NCBI GenBank assembly: GCA_021568835.1
Contig: JAKGSH010000010.1
Location: 5,394,001-5,458,000 of the forward strand
Direction: 5' to 3'
Length of the DNA stretch: 64,000 bases
Source: Streptomyces sp. Tue 6430
Lineage (GTDB): Bacteria > Actinomycetota > Actinomycetes > Streptomycetales > Streptomycetaceae
Positions 11,966-22,040 of this stretch are shown in pieces (position 1 is the first letter of the stretch; every line of letters starts with the position of its first letter). The notes beneath the pieces were generated by a model, which made no database searches, was not told where the DNA came from, and worked only from the letters and a program-made list of their open reading frames with translations. A program made the translations under genes and the position numbers.

Positions 11966-12889
11966 ATGGATCTCCGCATCTTCACCGAGCCCCAGCAGGG
12001 CGCCACCTACGACACGCTCCTCACGGTGGCGAAGGCCACCGAAGACCTCGGCTTCGACGCCTTCTTCCGCTCCGACCACTACCTGAAGATGGGTGACGTG
12101 GACGGCCTGCCCGGCCCCACCGACGCCTGGATCACCCTCGCCGGCCTCGCCCGGGAGACCAGGCGCATCCGGCTCGGCACGCTCATGACCGCCGCCACCT
12201 TCCGGCTGCCCGGCGTCCTCGCCATCCAGGTCGCCCAGGTGGACCAGATGTCCGGCGGCCGCGTCGAACTCGGCCTCGGCGCCGGCTGGTTCGCCGAGGA
12301 GCACACCGCGTACGGCATCCCGTTCCCGAAGGAGAAGTTCGGCCGCCTGGAGGAGCAGCTCGAGATCGTCACGGGCCTGTGGGCGACGCAGGCCGGCCGG
12401 ACCTTCGACTTCCAGGGGGAGTACTACCAGCTCAAGGACTCGCCCGCGCTGCCCAAGCCCGCCCAGGCGAAGATCCCCGTGCTCATCGGCGGTCACGGAG
12501 CGACCCGTACGCCCCGGCTGACCGCCCTGTACGCCGACGAGTTCAACATGCCGTTCAGCTCGGTCGAGGACACCGAGCGGCAGTTCGGCCGGGTCCGGGC
12601 CGCCGCCGAGAAGGCGGGGCGCGCACCCGACGCGATCACCTACTCCAACGCCCTCGTGGTGTGCGTCGGCAAGGACGACCGGGAGGTCGCCCGCCGGGCC
12701 GCAGCGATCGGCCGCGAGGTCGGCGAGCTGAAGGAGAACGGCCTGGCGGGCACCCCGGCCGAGGTCGTCGAGAAGATCGGCCGCTACGCCGAGATCGGCT
12801 CCACGCGCCTCTACCTCCAGGTCCTCGACCTGCACGACCTGGACCACCTGGAGCTGATCTCCGCCCAGGTCCAGTCGCAGCTGCCGTAA
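11966..12889 (+). CDS. LLM-class F420-dependent oxidoreductase
   Basis: A TIM-barrel luciferase-like monooxygenase-family enzyme of 307 residues. Family features are DLRIFTEPQQGATYDTLLTV at the N-terminus, FDAFFRSDHYL, IRLGTLMTAATFRLPGVLA, MSGGRVELGLGAGWFAEEH and IPVLIGGHGATRTPRL. Streptomyces homologues use F420 rather than FMN, and this subgroup is annotated F420-dependent. The substrate is unknown. ATG 11966 is chosen with CAGGA 7 bases upstream. The gene is intact, monocistronic and followed by a repeat-rich gap. Confidence 0.9.
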   Translation: MDLRIFTEPQQGATYDTLLTVAKATEDLGFDAFFRSDHYLKMGDVDGLPGPTDAWITLAGLARETRRIRLGTLMTAATFRLPGVLAIQVAQVDQMSGGRVELGLGAGWFAEEHTAYGIPFPKEKFGRLEEQLEIVTGLWATQAGRTFDFQGEYYQLKDSPALPKPAQAKIPVLIGGHGATRTPRLTALYADEFNMPFSSVEDTERQFGRVRAAAEKAGRAPDAITYSNALVVCVGKDDREVARRAAAIGREVGELKENGLAGTPAEVVEKIGRYAEIGSTRLYLQVLDLHDLDHLELISAQVQSQLP

Positions 12890-13242
12890 CGACACCGCAC
12901 GCCCCGCACGCCCCCGGCTCCGGACGCACGCCCCGCACGGCCCGCGTCCTGGCCCCCGGGCCCCGGACGACGATGTCCGGACCCCGGAGCGCGGCGGCGC
13001 ACAGGCACCCGCACCCCGGCCTCCCGCACCCCGGCCTCCCGGGTCTCGGCCTCCCGGGTCTCGGACAACGATGTCCGGAACCCGGAACGCGGCGGCGCAC
13101 AGGCACCCGCACCCCGGCCTCCCGAGCCCCGGACAACGATGTCCGGCGCTCGGAAAGCGGCGGCGGTCACTGTGACAGCCCTGTGACCGGAATTATGGCC
13201 TCCACCACAGTCGCCGGGGCGGCCCCCTGATGGGGTGGCCGG
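12890..13242. repeat. Gap with three copies of an interrupted palindromic repeat
   Basis: Three copies of the hairpin-forming core CGGAC-(A/G)ACGAT-GTCCGG lie at 12964-12980, 13062-13078 and 13130-13146. Each is followed by the same GC-rich tail (CGGCGGCGCACAGGCACCC in the first two). Shorter CACCCCGGCCTCCCG units repeat inside. No gene is present. It may be a local expansion of an extragenic palindromic element or a set of terminators for the LLM gene; the promoter of the next lipoprotein gene lies at the right end. Confidence 0.65.
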
Positions 13243-14174
13243 ATGCGCAGACCCGCCCCCCTCCTCCTTCCCGCCCTCGCCGCCGTCCTGCTGCTCTCGG
13301 CCTGCGGAACGCAACGCGCCGGCACCCACGGCAGCGGCCCCGGCGCGGACACGCCCTCCCTCGGTGTCCAGGTGACCGACCCGGGCGTCGACGGGGTCCG
13401 GATCACCTCGGTGACCGTCCCGTCGACCTCCCCGACCCCCGGCGCAGCCTCTCGGTCACCGCCGAGCGGCTGCCCACCGGCTCGGCCGCCGGCATCTCCG
13501 CCGCCTACGAGGTCACCAACCGGGGCTCCGAGGCGATGACGTACACGATCATCGTCGGCTTCACCAACGACGCCGGCGAGTCGATGGGCAACCAGCGGGC
13601 GACCGTGCGCGCGGTCGGCCCCGGAAAGACCGTCCGCGGCACCGTCGTCCTCGGGGCGGCGACGCCGGGAGCCTCGTCGGTGACGCGCGCCGAGGTCGCC
13701 GACGTCACCAAGGTGCCGGCCGACGAGGCGCCGGCCGGGGCGGGCGACTGCCCGTCCTCCGGGATCCGCGTCACCGCCGACCAGGGCGACGCGGCGATGG
13801 GCCTGCGCGTGGTGGGCCTGCACCTGGAGAACTGCGGATCGCGCGACTACGCCGTCCACGGCTACCCGCTGCTGGAACTGCTGGACGGCGAGCGCGAGCC
13901 GGTCGACGGCGTCGAGATCCTCCGGGGCAGCGGCGAGATCACCACCGGGGCCGGGCCCGACGTGCCGCCCGAGCCCGTCACCCTGAAGCCGGGCGAGACG
14001 GCGAGGGCGAGCCTGGTGTGGCGCAACACCACCGAATTCGGTACGCCGGTGAACGTCCCGTACGTCCGGGTCCGGGCGAAGGCGGGCGCCGACCCGGTCA
14101 TGGTGACGCCCGGAATCGACCTGGGAACCACCGGGAGGCTCGGCGTCCGGCCCTGGGAACGGGCGGCGCGGTAG
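13243..14174 (+). CDS. DUF4232 lipoprotein (apparent frameshift)
   Basis: A secreted lipoprotein of about 310 residues. Its type II signal peptide ends with lipobox LLSAC (Cys about residue 23), so it should be anchored to the outer face of the membrane. The C-terminal half is a DUF4232 domain (CPSSGIRVTADQGDAAMGLR, LHLENCGSRDYAVHGYPLL, LKPGETARASLVWRN). Two Cys there probably form a disulphide. The middle is another beta-rich segment (AAYEVTNRGSEAMTYTIIVG). The frame breaks near the CCCCC run 13436-13440, where one lost base would join the two parts. The function is unknown; the cell-surface role is inferred from the signal. Confidence 0.8.
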
Positions 14175-14282
14175 CGCGGGGAAAATCCCGGGTGCGTGCG
14201 CGTCGTTCTCTGTACGTTGGACCGGCGCGCAGGCGCATCACCAGCGCTTTCGCTCCTTCCGAACCCTTTCGAGGCACCCACC

Positions 14283-15782
14283 GTGTTCCTGACGATCACC
14301 ACCACCGGCACCCCCGAACACCCCGCCACCGACCTGGGCTTCCTGCTGCACAAGCATCCCGGAAAATCGCAGGCGTTCTCGACCTCCTACGGCACGGCGC
14401 ACGTCCTCTACCCCGAGGCGGACGCCGGACGCTGCACGGCGGCGCTGCTGCTGGAGGTGGACGCCGTGGCGCTGGTCCGCCGGGGCAGGGGCAAGGGCCG
14501 CGGTGGCGCCCCCGACGCGGCGCTCGCCCAGTACGTCAACGACCGCCCGTACGCGGCCTCCTCGCTGCTCGCCGTCGCGCTGAGCGGCGTCTTCTCCAGC
14601 GCCATGCGGGGCGTGTGCGCGGCGAAGCCCGAACTGCCTTCGCGGCCGCGTCCGTTGCGCGTCGAGGTGCCCGCGCTGCCCGCGCGCGGCGGCCCCGGCC
14701 TCGTGCGGCGCCTCTTCGAGCCGCTCGGCTGGACGGTGACCGCCGAACCGGTCGCGCTCGACGCGGAGTTCCCCGACTGGGGCGACTCACGGTACGTGCG
14801 TCTCGTGCTGGAGTCCGAGGCGCTGACCCTCGCCGAGGCCCTGCGGCACCTGTACGTCCTGCTGCCCGTCCTCGACGACGCCAAGCACTACTGGGTGTCC
14901 CCCGACGAGGTCGACAAGCTGCTGCGCGCCGGGGAGGGCTGGCTGCCCGGCCACCCCGAGCAGAAGCTCATCACCAGCCGTTACCTGTCGCGCCGCTGGT
15001 CGCTGACCCGGCAGGCGATGGAGCGCCTGGAGCTGGTGCGGCTCGCCGAGACCGACGACACCGCGGTCGAGGAGATCGACAACGCGGTCGAGGCGGAGGC
15101 GGAGACCGAGGAGAAGCCGACCCCGCTCGCCGTGCTGCGGCGGGACGCGATCATCGCCGCGCTGGGCGAGTCCGGCGCCGCCCGCGTCCTCGACCTCGGC
15201 TGCGGCCAGGGCCAGTTGGTGCAGGCGCTGCTGAAGGACCCGCGGTTCACGGAGATCGTCGGCGTCGACGTGTCGATGCGCGCGCTGACCATCGCCTCGC
15301 GGCGGCTGAAGCTGGACCGGATGGGCGAGCGGCAGGCCTCCCGCGTGAAACTGCTGCAGGGCTCGCTCGCCTACACCGACACCCGGCTCAAGGGCTACGA
15401 CGCGGCCGTGCTCAGCGAGGTCGTCGAGCACCTCGACCTGCCGCGGCTGCCCGCCCTGGAGTACGCGGTGTTCGGCTCGGCCCGCCCCCGCACGGTCCTC
15501 GTGACCACCCCGAACGTCGAGTACAACGTCCGCTGGGAGACCCTCCCGGCCGGCCACGTCCGGCACGGCGACCACCGCTTCGAGTGGACCCGCGAGGAGT
15601 TCCGCGACTGGGCCGGCCAGGTGGCCGAACGGCACGGCTACGACGTGGAGTTCGCGCCCGTCGGACCGGAGGACCCCGAGGTCGGACCGCCGACCCAGAT
15701 GGCCGTGTTCACCCTGCGGACCACGAACGAGAAGCACCCGCACGAGAAGCGCACGAACGAGAAGGAGGCGAAGGCGGCATGA
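14283..15782 (+). CDS. hen1: Bacterial Hen1, RNA 3'-terminal ribose 2'-O-methyltransferase
   Basis: Methylates the 2'-OH at the 3' end of a cleaved RNA so that, after ligation by Pnkp, the repaired junction resists another cut. The 499-residue protein has the Hen1 N-terminal domain (about 1-240), an acidic linker and a C-terminal methyltransferase. SAM motif VLDLGCGQGQ lies at about 300, and the metal-binding ExxEH is seen in SEVVEHLD (about 378), with a further His in HGDHRFEW. GTG 14283 matches the conserved N-terminus FLTITTTGTP. The stop overlaps the pnkp start by ATGA, the usual operon arrangement. The gene is intact. Confidence 0.93.
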   Translation: MFLTITTTGTPEHPATDLGFLLHKHPGKSQAFSTSYGTAHVLYPEADAGRCTAALLLEVDAVALVRRGRGKGRGGAPDAALAQYVNDRPYAASSLLAVALSGVFSSAMRGVCAAKPELPSRPRPLRVEVPALPARGGPGLVRRLFEPLGWTVTAEPVALDAEFPDWGDSRYVRLVLESEALTLAEALRHLYVLLPVLDDAKHYWVSPDEVDKLLRAGEGWLPGHPEQKLITSRYLSRRWSLTRQAMERLELVRLAETDDTAVEEIDNAVEAEAETEEKPTPLAVLRRDAIIAALGESGAARVLDLGCGQGQLVQALLKDPRFTEIVGVDVSMRALTIASRRLKLDRMGERQASRVKLLQGSLAYTDTRLKGYDAAVLSEVVEHLDLPRLPALEYAVFGSARPRTVLVTTPNVEYNVRWETLPAGHVRHGDHRFEWTREEFRDWAGQVAERHGYDVEFAPVGPEDPEVGPPTQMAVFTLRTTNEKHPHEKRTNEKEAKAA

Positions 15783-18332
15783 GCGACACACGGGAAACCA
15801 CCGGGCAGGGCCGCGTCCTGCCCGTCACCGACCTCTCCCTCGTCGTGCTCGTCGGCGCGTCCGGGTCGGGCAAGTCCACCTTCGCCCGGCGGCACTTCAA
15901 GCCCACCGAGGTCCTCTCCTCCGACTTCTGCCGCGGCCTGGTCGCCGACGACGAGAACGACCAGAGCGCCTCGCGGGACGCCTTCGACGTCCTGCACCAC
16001 ATCGCCGGCAAGCGCCTCGCGGCGGGCCGGCGCACGGTCGTCGACGCGACCAGCGTGCAGCAGGACTCCCGGCGTCAGCTGATAGACCTGGCCCGGCAGT
16101 ACGACGTGCTGCCCATCGCGATCGTGCTGGACGTGCCGGAGGAGGTGTGCGCCGAACGCAACGCGGCCCGCTCCGACCGCGCCGACATGCCCCGCCGGGT
16201 CATCCAGCGCCACACCCGCGAACTGCGCCGCTCGCTGCGGCACCTGGAGCGCGAGGGCTTCCGCAAGGTGCACGTCCTGCGGGGCGTGGCGGACGTCGAG
16301 AACGCCACCGTCGTCACCGAGAAGCGCTTCAACGACCTGACCCACCTCACCGGCCCTTCGACATCGTCGGCGACATCCACGGCTGCGCCGCCGAACTGGA
16401 TTCGCTGCTCGGCAAGCTGGGCTACGTCGACGGAGTGCACCCGCAGGGCCGCAGGGCCGTCTTCGTCGGCGACCTCGTCGACCGCGGCCCCGACAGCCCC
16501 GGCGTGCTGCGCCGCGTGATGGCGATGGTCAAGTCGGGCAACGCGCTGTGCGTGCCCGGCAACCACGAGAACAAGTACGGCCGCCACCTGCGCGGCCGCA
16601 AGGTCCAGCCCACGCACGGCCTCGCCGAGACCATCGAGCAGATGGAGCGCGAGAGCGAGGAGTTCCGCGCCGAGGTGCGGGAGTTCCTCGACGGACTCGT
16701 CAGCCACTACGTCCTCGACGGCGGCCGGCTGGTGGTCTGCCACGCCGGCCTGCCCGAGAAGTACCACGGCCGCACCTCGGGCCGGGTCCGCTCGCACGCC
16801 CTGTACGGCGAGACCACCGGCGAGACCGACGAGTTCGGCCTGCCGGTGCGCTACCCGTGGGCGGAGGACTACCGGGGCCGGGCCGCGGTCGTCTACGGCC
16901 ACACCCCGGTCCCGGAGGCGAGCTGGCTCAACAACACCATCTGCCTGGACACCGGCGCCGTGTTCGGCGGCAAGCTGACCGCGCTGCGCTGGCCGGAGCG
17001 TGAACTGGTCGACGTACCGGCCGAGCGGGTCTGGTACGAGCCGGTGAAGCCGTTGCGGGCCGAGGCGCCGGGCGGGCACGACGGGCGTCCGCTGGACCTG
17101 AGGGACGTGCACGGCCGACGAGTGGTCGAGACCCGGCACGCGGGACGGGTGTCCGTGCGGGAGGAGAACGCGGCGGCGGCCCTGGAGGTCATGAGCCGGT
17201 TCGCCGTCGACCCCCGCCTGCTGCCGTACCTGCCGCCCACCATGGCGCCGACGGCGACCAGCCGCGTCGAGGGGTACCTGGAGCACCCGGCGGAGGCGTT
17301 CGCGCAGTACGCCGAGGACGGGGTGGCGCGGGTCGTGTGCGAGGAGAAGCACATGGGCTCGCGGGCGGTGGTCCTGGTGTGCCGGGACGCGGAGACGGCG
17401 CGCGGGCGCTTCGGTGTGACGGGAGGCCCCGCGGGCTCGCTCTACACCCGCACCGGCCGCCCGTTCTTCGACGACGAGTCGGTCACCGGGCAGATCCTCG
17501 ACCGGGTCCGCACGGCGGTCGGCGAGGCGGGCCTGTGGGACGAACTCGACACGGAATGGCTGCTGCTGGACGCGGAGCTGATGCCGTGGTCGCTGAAGGC
17601 GGCCGGGCTGCTGCGCTCGCAGTACGCGGCGGTCGGCGCCGCGTCCGGCGCCGTCCTCCCGGGCGTCCTGGCCGCCCTGGAGGGCGCGGCCGCACGCGGG
17701 GTCGACGTCGGGACCTGCTGTCCCGGCAGCGCGAACGGGCGTCGGACGCGGCCGCGTTCACGGAGGCGTACCGCCGCTACTGCTGGACCACGGACGGCCT
17801 GGACGGCGTCCGACTGGCGCCGTTCCAGATCCTCGCCGTCCAGGGCCGCAGCCTCGCGGCCCTGCCCCACGACGGACAACTCGCCCTGCTGGACAGGCTG
17901 GTGGAGCACGACGGCACCGGTCTGCTCCGGACGACCCGCCGCCTGTACGTCGACACGGCCGACCCCGAGTCGGTGCGGGCCGGCGTCGACTGGTGGCTGG
18001 AGATGACGGGGCGCGGCGGTGAGGGCATGGTCGTCAAGCCGCTGGAGGCACTGGTGCGCGGCCCGGCGGGCCGCCTGGTCCAGCCGGGCGTCAAGTGCCG
18101 GGGACGCGAGTACCTGCGGATCATCTACGGTCCGGAGTACACCCGCCCCGACAACCTCGCCCGGCTGCGGCAGCGCTTCCTGAACCACAAGCGCTCCCTG
18201 GCGATCCGCGAGTACGCCCTCGGCCTGGAGGCCCTGGACCGGCTGGCGGAGGGCGAGCCCCTGTGGCGCGTGCACGAGGCGGTCTTCGGCGTGCTGGCCC
18301 TGGAGTCGGAGCCGGTGGACCCGCGGCTGTGA
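15779..18332 (+). CDS. pnkp: Pnkp, polynucleotide kinase-phosphatase-ligase for RNA repair (two apparent frameshifts)
   Basis: A three-domain RNA end-healing enzyme of about 851 residues. The N-terminal kinase has P-loop GASGSGKST (about 29-37). The central metallophosphatase shows DIVGDIHGC, GDLVDRGPDS, GNHENK and VVCHAGLP. The C-terminal adenylyltransferase/ligase carries the nucleotidyl Lys in EEKHMGSRAV and ends GEGMVVKP, KCRGREYLRIIYGPEY. It works with Hen1, whose gene overlaps it. The frame breaks at a CCC run (16354-16356) and a GGG run (17710-17712). One base added at each restores HLTGPFDIVGD and GVDVGDLLSRQRE. A natural substrate would be tRNA cut by ribotoxins. Confidence 0.93.
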
Positions 18333-18366
18333 GGCGCGGGGCGGCGGCGGACGGCGCTCCTCGCCC

Positions 18367-18403
18367 CCGCCGCCCTTCCCGTCCCGGCCGTGAAGGGCGG
18401 CGG
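18367..18403. terminator. Bidirectional terminator between pnkp and the NAD-kinase-like gene
   Basis: A perfect 11-bp inverted repeat (CCGCCGCCCTT at 18367-18377, complement at 18393-18403) with a 15-base loop lies between two convergent stop codons at 18332 and 18456. It probably ends transcription from both sides. Confidence 0.7.
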
Positions 18404-18455
18404 ACCGGGGGAGCGGGCGGGCCACGGCGGTGAGGTGCGGCGGTGAAGTGCGGTG

Positions 18456-19347
18456 TCAGCGCACCAGGCGCAGGCGTTCTTCGCACACGCCCACCGTCAC
18501 CCGCTGCCCCAGGTCAGTTCGACCGCGTCGCTCTCGATGCCGTCGCCGAAGGCGATCAGCCGTTCCGACTCGACGGTCAGGGTCAGCCGGGCGCCGGCCG
18601 TGAGTTCGCCCGCGACCAGGGAGGTCCCGGTGGCCGGGGACGGCCAGGCCTCCCGGACGAACCACAGCAGCCGCCGTTCGGAGGGGCCCGGCGGGCGCGG
18701 CCCGTCGCCGCCGCGCTCCTGCCGGACCGAGCTGATCCAGCCGGTGGCCCCCGTGCCGGTGCCGACCAGCACTCCGGAGGAGGCCTGGGCCTCGGCGACA
18801 CCCCGTCGCCGTCGAGGCCCAGGCGGTACCGGGCGGTCTGGTGACCTGCCGCGCCGAGATAGATCTCGTTCAGGGCCACCAGCCGTTGGGTGTCGTCGGC
18901 GACGGCCTCCACCATGGTCAGTTCCTCGACGTCCCCGGTGCCGGCCGCCAGCAGCTCCTCCGTGTCGGCGGGCCGGTGGCGGACCAGGACGCCCGGGTTG
19001 CGGCCGGGGTCCGTGTCGATGCCCACGACCGGCTGGCCCGCGAGGTACTTGGCGACGTTCGCCACCAGCCCGTCCTGGCCGACCACGACCACCACGTCCT
19101 CGGGCGCGAAGAGGAAACGGTCCAGGTCCCGCCGTTCGACCCGGCTCTGCCGCCAGGTCAGGGGGATCGCCGCCGTCACCCGGGCCAGCGCGTGCCGGGT
19201 GGCGCGGTGGCGTTCGGCGACCTCCTCGATGTCCCGGCCCCGCGAGGAGAGGAAGAAGGCGGCCTGGCCGTGTGTGCCGTGCCGGGCCACCAGCTCCTCG
19301 TACTCCGTGGTGCGGTGGACCAGCACGGCCCGCGGGGCGAGACTCAC
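18456..19347 (-). CDS. NAD kinase-like protein (two apparent frameshifts)
   Basis: Resembles the ATP-NAD kinase fold: an N-terminal Rossmann half (RAVLVHRTTEYEELV), the substrate loop VVVVGQDGLVANVAKYL in the position of the family's GGDGT loop, VVGIDTDPGRNPGVLV, and the second half GVLVGTGTGATGWISSV. The canonical GGDGT reads GQDGL here, so catalytic activity should not be assumed. About 298 residues result if one base is restored in each of the CCCC runs 18801-18804 and 18507-18510. The end then becomes VELTWGQRVTVGVC...RLRLVR. The start overlaps the SPFH stop by 4 bases, implying tight co-translation and a shared role. Confidence 0.75.
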
Positions 19348-20408
19348 TGCGAGGCCCCCAGCCTGGCCAGCAGCCCGGTCAGCACGTCGGGCGAGACGGT
19401 CAGGCTGTCGATGTGCGGCAGGTTCTCCGCGAGCCGGGTGCCGGTGAGGGCGTGCAGGGTGGCGACGTCGACGTCCGCGTGCACCCGGAGCCAGGCCGCC
19501 TGGGCCTGCGCCCGCGCCTCGCCCACCTCGCGCGCCGCCTCCGCCTCCGCGCGGGCGAGCCGCAGCGACCGGGTCGCCTCCGCGTCGCCGAGGGCCACCG
19601 CACGGGCCGCCTCGGCCTCCGCCAGCCGGACCAGGCGGGTCGCCTCCGCCTCGGCGCGCACCTTGTCCGCCGCCGCGTTCTCCTCCGCCTCGCGGCGTGC
19701 GTTGGTGCCGCGCTGGTCGACCAACTGCTCCTCGCGCCGGGCGAGTTCGATCCGGCTGGCGAGTTCGTTCTCGGCGATCGCGCGCTCCCGCTCGACGGCC
19801 ACCGCCCGCCGCTCGTACGTCGCCCGGTCGGCCTCCTGCTGGATCTGCTCGCGCGCCGGGGTGCGCAGCGCCCGCTCCACCTCGGGCTCCGGCCGCAGCG
19901 CCACCACGCGCACGGCGACGATCTCGATGCCGGTGGCGGGCAGCCGCGGCTCCGCCGCGAGCCCGGCCGCGACCCGCTCGCGCACCGCCGTCACCCCGTC
20001 GACGAGCGCCGCCGACAGCGGCGTACGGGCGAGCACGTCCAGCGCGTGCTGCTGTGCCGTCTCGGTCAGCAGGGTGCCGAGCTGTTCCAGGGGGGAGCCG
20101 CGCCAGGCCCCGGTGTCGGGGTCGATCGAGAAGTCGAGGCGGGCGGCGGCCAGCGCCGGGTCGCCGACCCGGTAGGTCACGGTCGCCTGGACGGCCACGT
20201 CCTGGAAGTCGACCGTACGGGCGTGGAAGGTCATGGCCAGTTCGCGGTCGTCCACCGGGACTTCGGAGAGCGCGGCGGTCAGCGGACGGAACCAGAAGCT
20301 GAGCCCGGGACCGTCGTGCGCGAGCGTGCCGGAGCGGTGGTGGCGGATGTGCGCCGTCGGGGCGCCCCGCAGATGGCGCCAGCCCAGGCGCCGGGTGATG
20401 TCGGCCAC
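19344..20408 (-). CDS. SPFH/band-7 domain protein
   Basis: A 354-residue stomatin/prohibitin-like protein. An SPFH domain fills residues about 40-200 (ELAMTFHARTVDFQDVAVQA, IEIVAVRVVALRPEPEVERA). A long charged Ala/Glu/Arg-rich coiled coil follows (REQIQQEADRATYERRAVAV onward), with a short C-terminal cap (SPDVLTGLLARLG). There is no membrane segment, unlike many SPFH proteins. GTG 20408 is chosen because GAGGGGG lies 6 bases upstream; an ATG 22 codons earlier would overlap the operator repeats. It overlaps the NAD-kinase-like gene. SPFH proteins form ring scaffolds; the cargo here is unknown. Confidence 0.82.
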   Translation of the reverse strand: MADITRRLGWRHLRGAPTAHIRHHRSGTLAHDGPGLSFWFRPLTAALSEVPVDDRELAMTFHARTVDFQDVAVQATVTYRVGDPALAAARLDFSIDPDTGAWRGSPLEQLGTLLTETAQQHALDVLARTPLSAALVDGVTAVRERVAAGLAAEPRLPATGIEIVAVRVVALRPEPEVERALRTPAREQIQQEADRATYERRAVAVERERAIAENELASRIELARREEQLVDQRGTNARREAEENAAADKVRAEAEATRLVRLAEAEAARAVALGDAEATRSLRLARAEAEAAREVGEARAQAQAAWLRVHADVDVATLHALTGTRLAENLPHIDSLTVSPDVLTGLLARLGASQ

Positions 20409-20434
20409 GGGATCCCCCTCGGTCGGATCATTTT

Positions 20435-20481
20435 CGTCATGAAGACGATAAGCGGGAGATCCATTTGTCGTCAAGAGGACG
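20435..20481. promoter_or_regulatory. Paired CGTC-N5-GACG operator-like repeats upstream of the SPFH gene
   Basis: Two inverted repeats of the same form, CGTC-ATGAA-GACG (20435-20447) and CGTC-AAGAG-GACG (20469-20481), lie 34 bases apart centre to centre in an AT-rich patch between the divergent SPFH and arginine deiminase genes. Spacing of about three helical turns suggests two dimers of one regulator on the same face. The regulator is not identified. Confidence 0.5.
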
Positions 20482-20547
20482 AGAACGAGCCGGTGCGGAA
20501 TCGGGCGGGGGAGGGTGAAGGCGGGCCCCGGTGGTCAGGATGGAGGC

Positions 20548-21770
20548 ATGGGATTCCATGTCGACTCCGAGGCCGGGCGGCTGCGCCGCGTCATCCTGCA
20601 CCGGCCCGATCTCGAGCTCAAAAGGCTCACCCCCAGCAACAAGGACGCCCTCCTCTTCGACGACGTGCTCTGGGTGCGGCGGGCGCGCGCCGAGCACGAC
20701 GGCTTCGCGGACGTGCTGCGCGACCGCGGCGTCGAGGTCCACCTCTTCGGCGACCTGCTCACCGAGGCCCTGGAGATCCCGGCGGCCCGAGCGCTCGTCC
20801 TCGACCGGGTCTTCGACGAGAAGGAGTACGGGGTGCTCGCCACCGACCACCTCCGCGCGGCCTTCGAGAACCTGCCCGCGCCCGCGCTGGCGGAGGCCCT
20901 CGTCGGCGGCATGACCAAGAGGGAGTTCCTCGACGAGCACCCCGAACCGACCTCCGTGCGCTTCCACGCGATGGAACTCGACGACTTCCTCCTCGGCCCC
21001 CTCCCCAACCACCTCTTCACCCGTGACACCTCCGCCTGGATCTACGACGGCGTCTCCATCAACGCCATGCGCTGGCCCGCCCGGCAGCGCGAGACGGTGC
21101 ACTTCGAGGCGATCTACCGCCACCACCCCCTCTTCCGTCCCGAGGAGTTCCACCTCTGGTCCGAGGGCCAGGCCGACTACCCCTCCACCATCGAGGGCGG
21201 TGACGTCCTCGTCATCGGCAACGGCGCCGTCCTCATCGGCATGAGCGAGCGCACCACCCCCAGGCCGTCGAGATGCTCGCCCACAAGCTGTTCGCGGCGG
21301 GCTCGGCCACCACGATCGTCGCCCTCGACATGCCGAAGCGGCGCGCGTTCATGCACCTCGACACCGTGATGACGATGGTCGACGGCGACACCTTCACCCA
21401 GTACGCCGGCCTCGGCATGCTCCGCTCGTACACCATCGAGCCCGGCGTCGGGGAGAAGGAGCTCCAGGTCACCGACCACCCGCCGGAGCACATGCACCGC
21501 GCGATCGCCGCCGCTCTCGGCCTCGGCGAGATCCGCGTCCTCACCGCCACCCAGGACGTGCACGCCGCCGAGCGCGAGCAGTGGGACGACGGCTGCAACG
21601 TCCTGGCCGTCGAGCCGGGCGTCGTCGTCGCCTACGAGCGCAACGCCACCACCAACACCCATCTGCGCAAGCAGGGCATCGAGGTCATAGAGATCCCGGG
21701 CAGCGAGCTGGGGCGGGGAAGGGGCGGGCCGCGCTGCATGAGCTGTCCGGTGGAGCGGGGGCCGGTCTAG
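20548..21770 (+). CDS. arcA: Arginine deiminase (apparent frameshift)
   Basis: Hydrolyses L-arginine to citrulline and ammonia. About 408 residues in the guanidino-modifying fold: HVDSEAGRLRRVILHRPDLE at the N-terminus, FTRDTSAWIYDGVSINAM (substrate-binding Asp region), TIEGGDVLVIG, and the catalytic Cys near the end in RCMSCPVERG. One C appears lost from the CCCCC run 21257-21261; adding it restores SERTTPQAVEMLAHKL. ATG 20548 follows GGAGG closely. With the ornithine carbamoyltransferase downstream on the same strand it forms the first two steps of the deiminase pathway. No carbamate kinase or antiporter is seen here. Confidence 0.93.
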
Positions 21771-21924
21771 TGGGGCCGGTCCGGCGGGGCCGGTCCGGCC
21801 GCCGGCGTACCGGCCGGTGTGTCGGCGGGGAGCGGTGGGGACGGTGGGGACGGCGGGGCGAGGGGGCGGTGGGGGTGAGAGGGGTGACAGGGTTCCGGCG
21901 AGGTGTTCGGGGAGCGAGACGGAG

Positions 21925-21985
21925 ATGCATATAAATGCTGAGCCTCGTATAGACTTCCAAACTCCTGTCATTGAGACCGTCAATG
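21925..21985. promoter_or_regulatory. Probable ARG box and inverted repeat upstream of argF
   Basis: The AT-rich segment ATGCATATAAATGCTG (21925-21940) resembles an ArgR operator half-site pair. About 30 bases downstream, CATTGA-N5-TCAATG (21969-21985) is a perfect 6-bp inverted repeat. Both lie 55-115 bases before the argF start, so arginine-dependent control is likely; the second repeat could belong to another regulator. Confidence 0.5.
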
Positions 21986-22040
21986 AACGCGGCAGTGCAC
22001 CTGCCGCGGCACCTGTTCACCGCACCTCTGGAGCGCCCCC

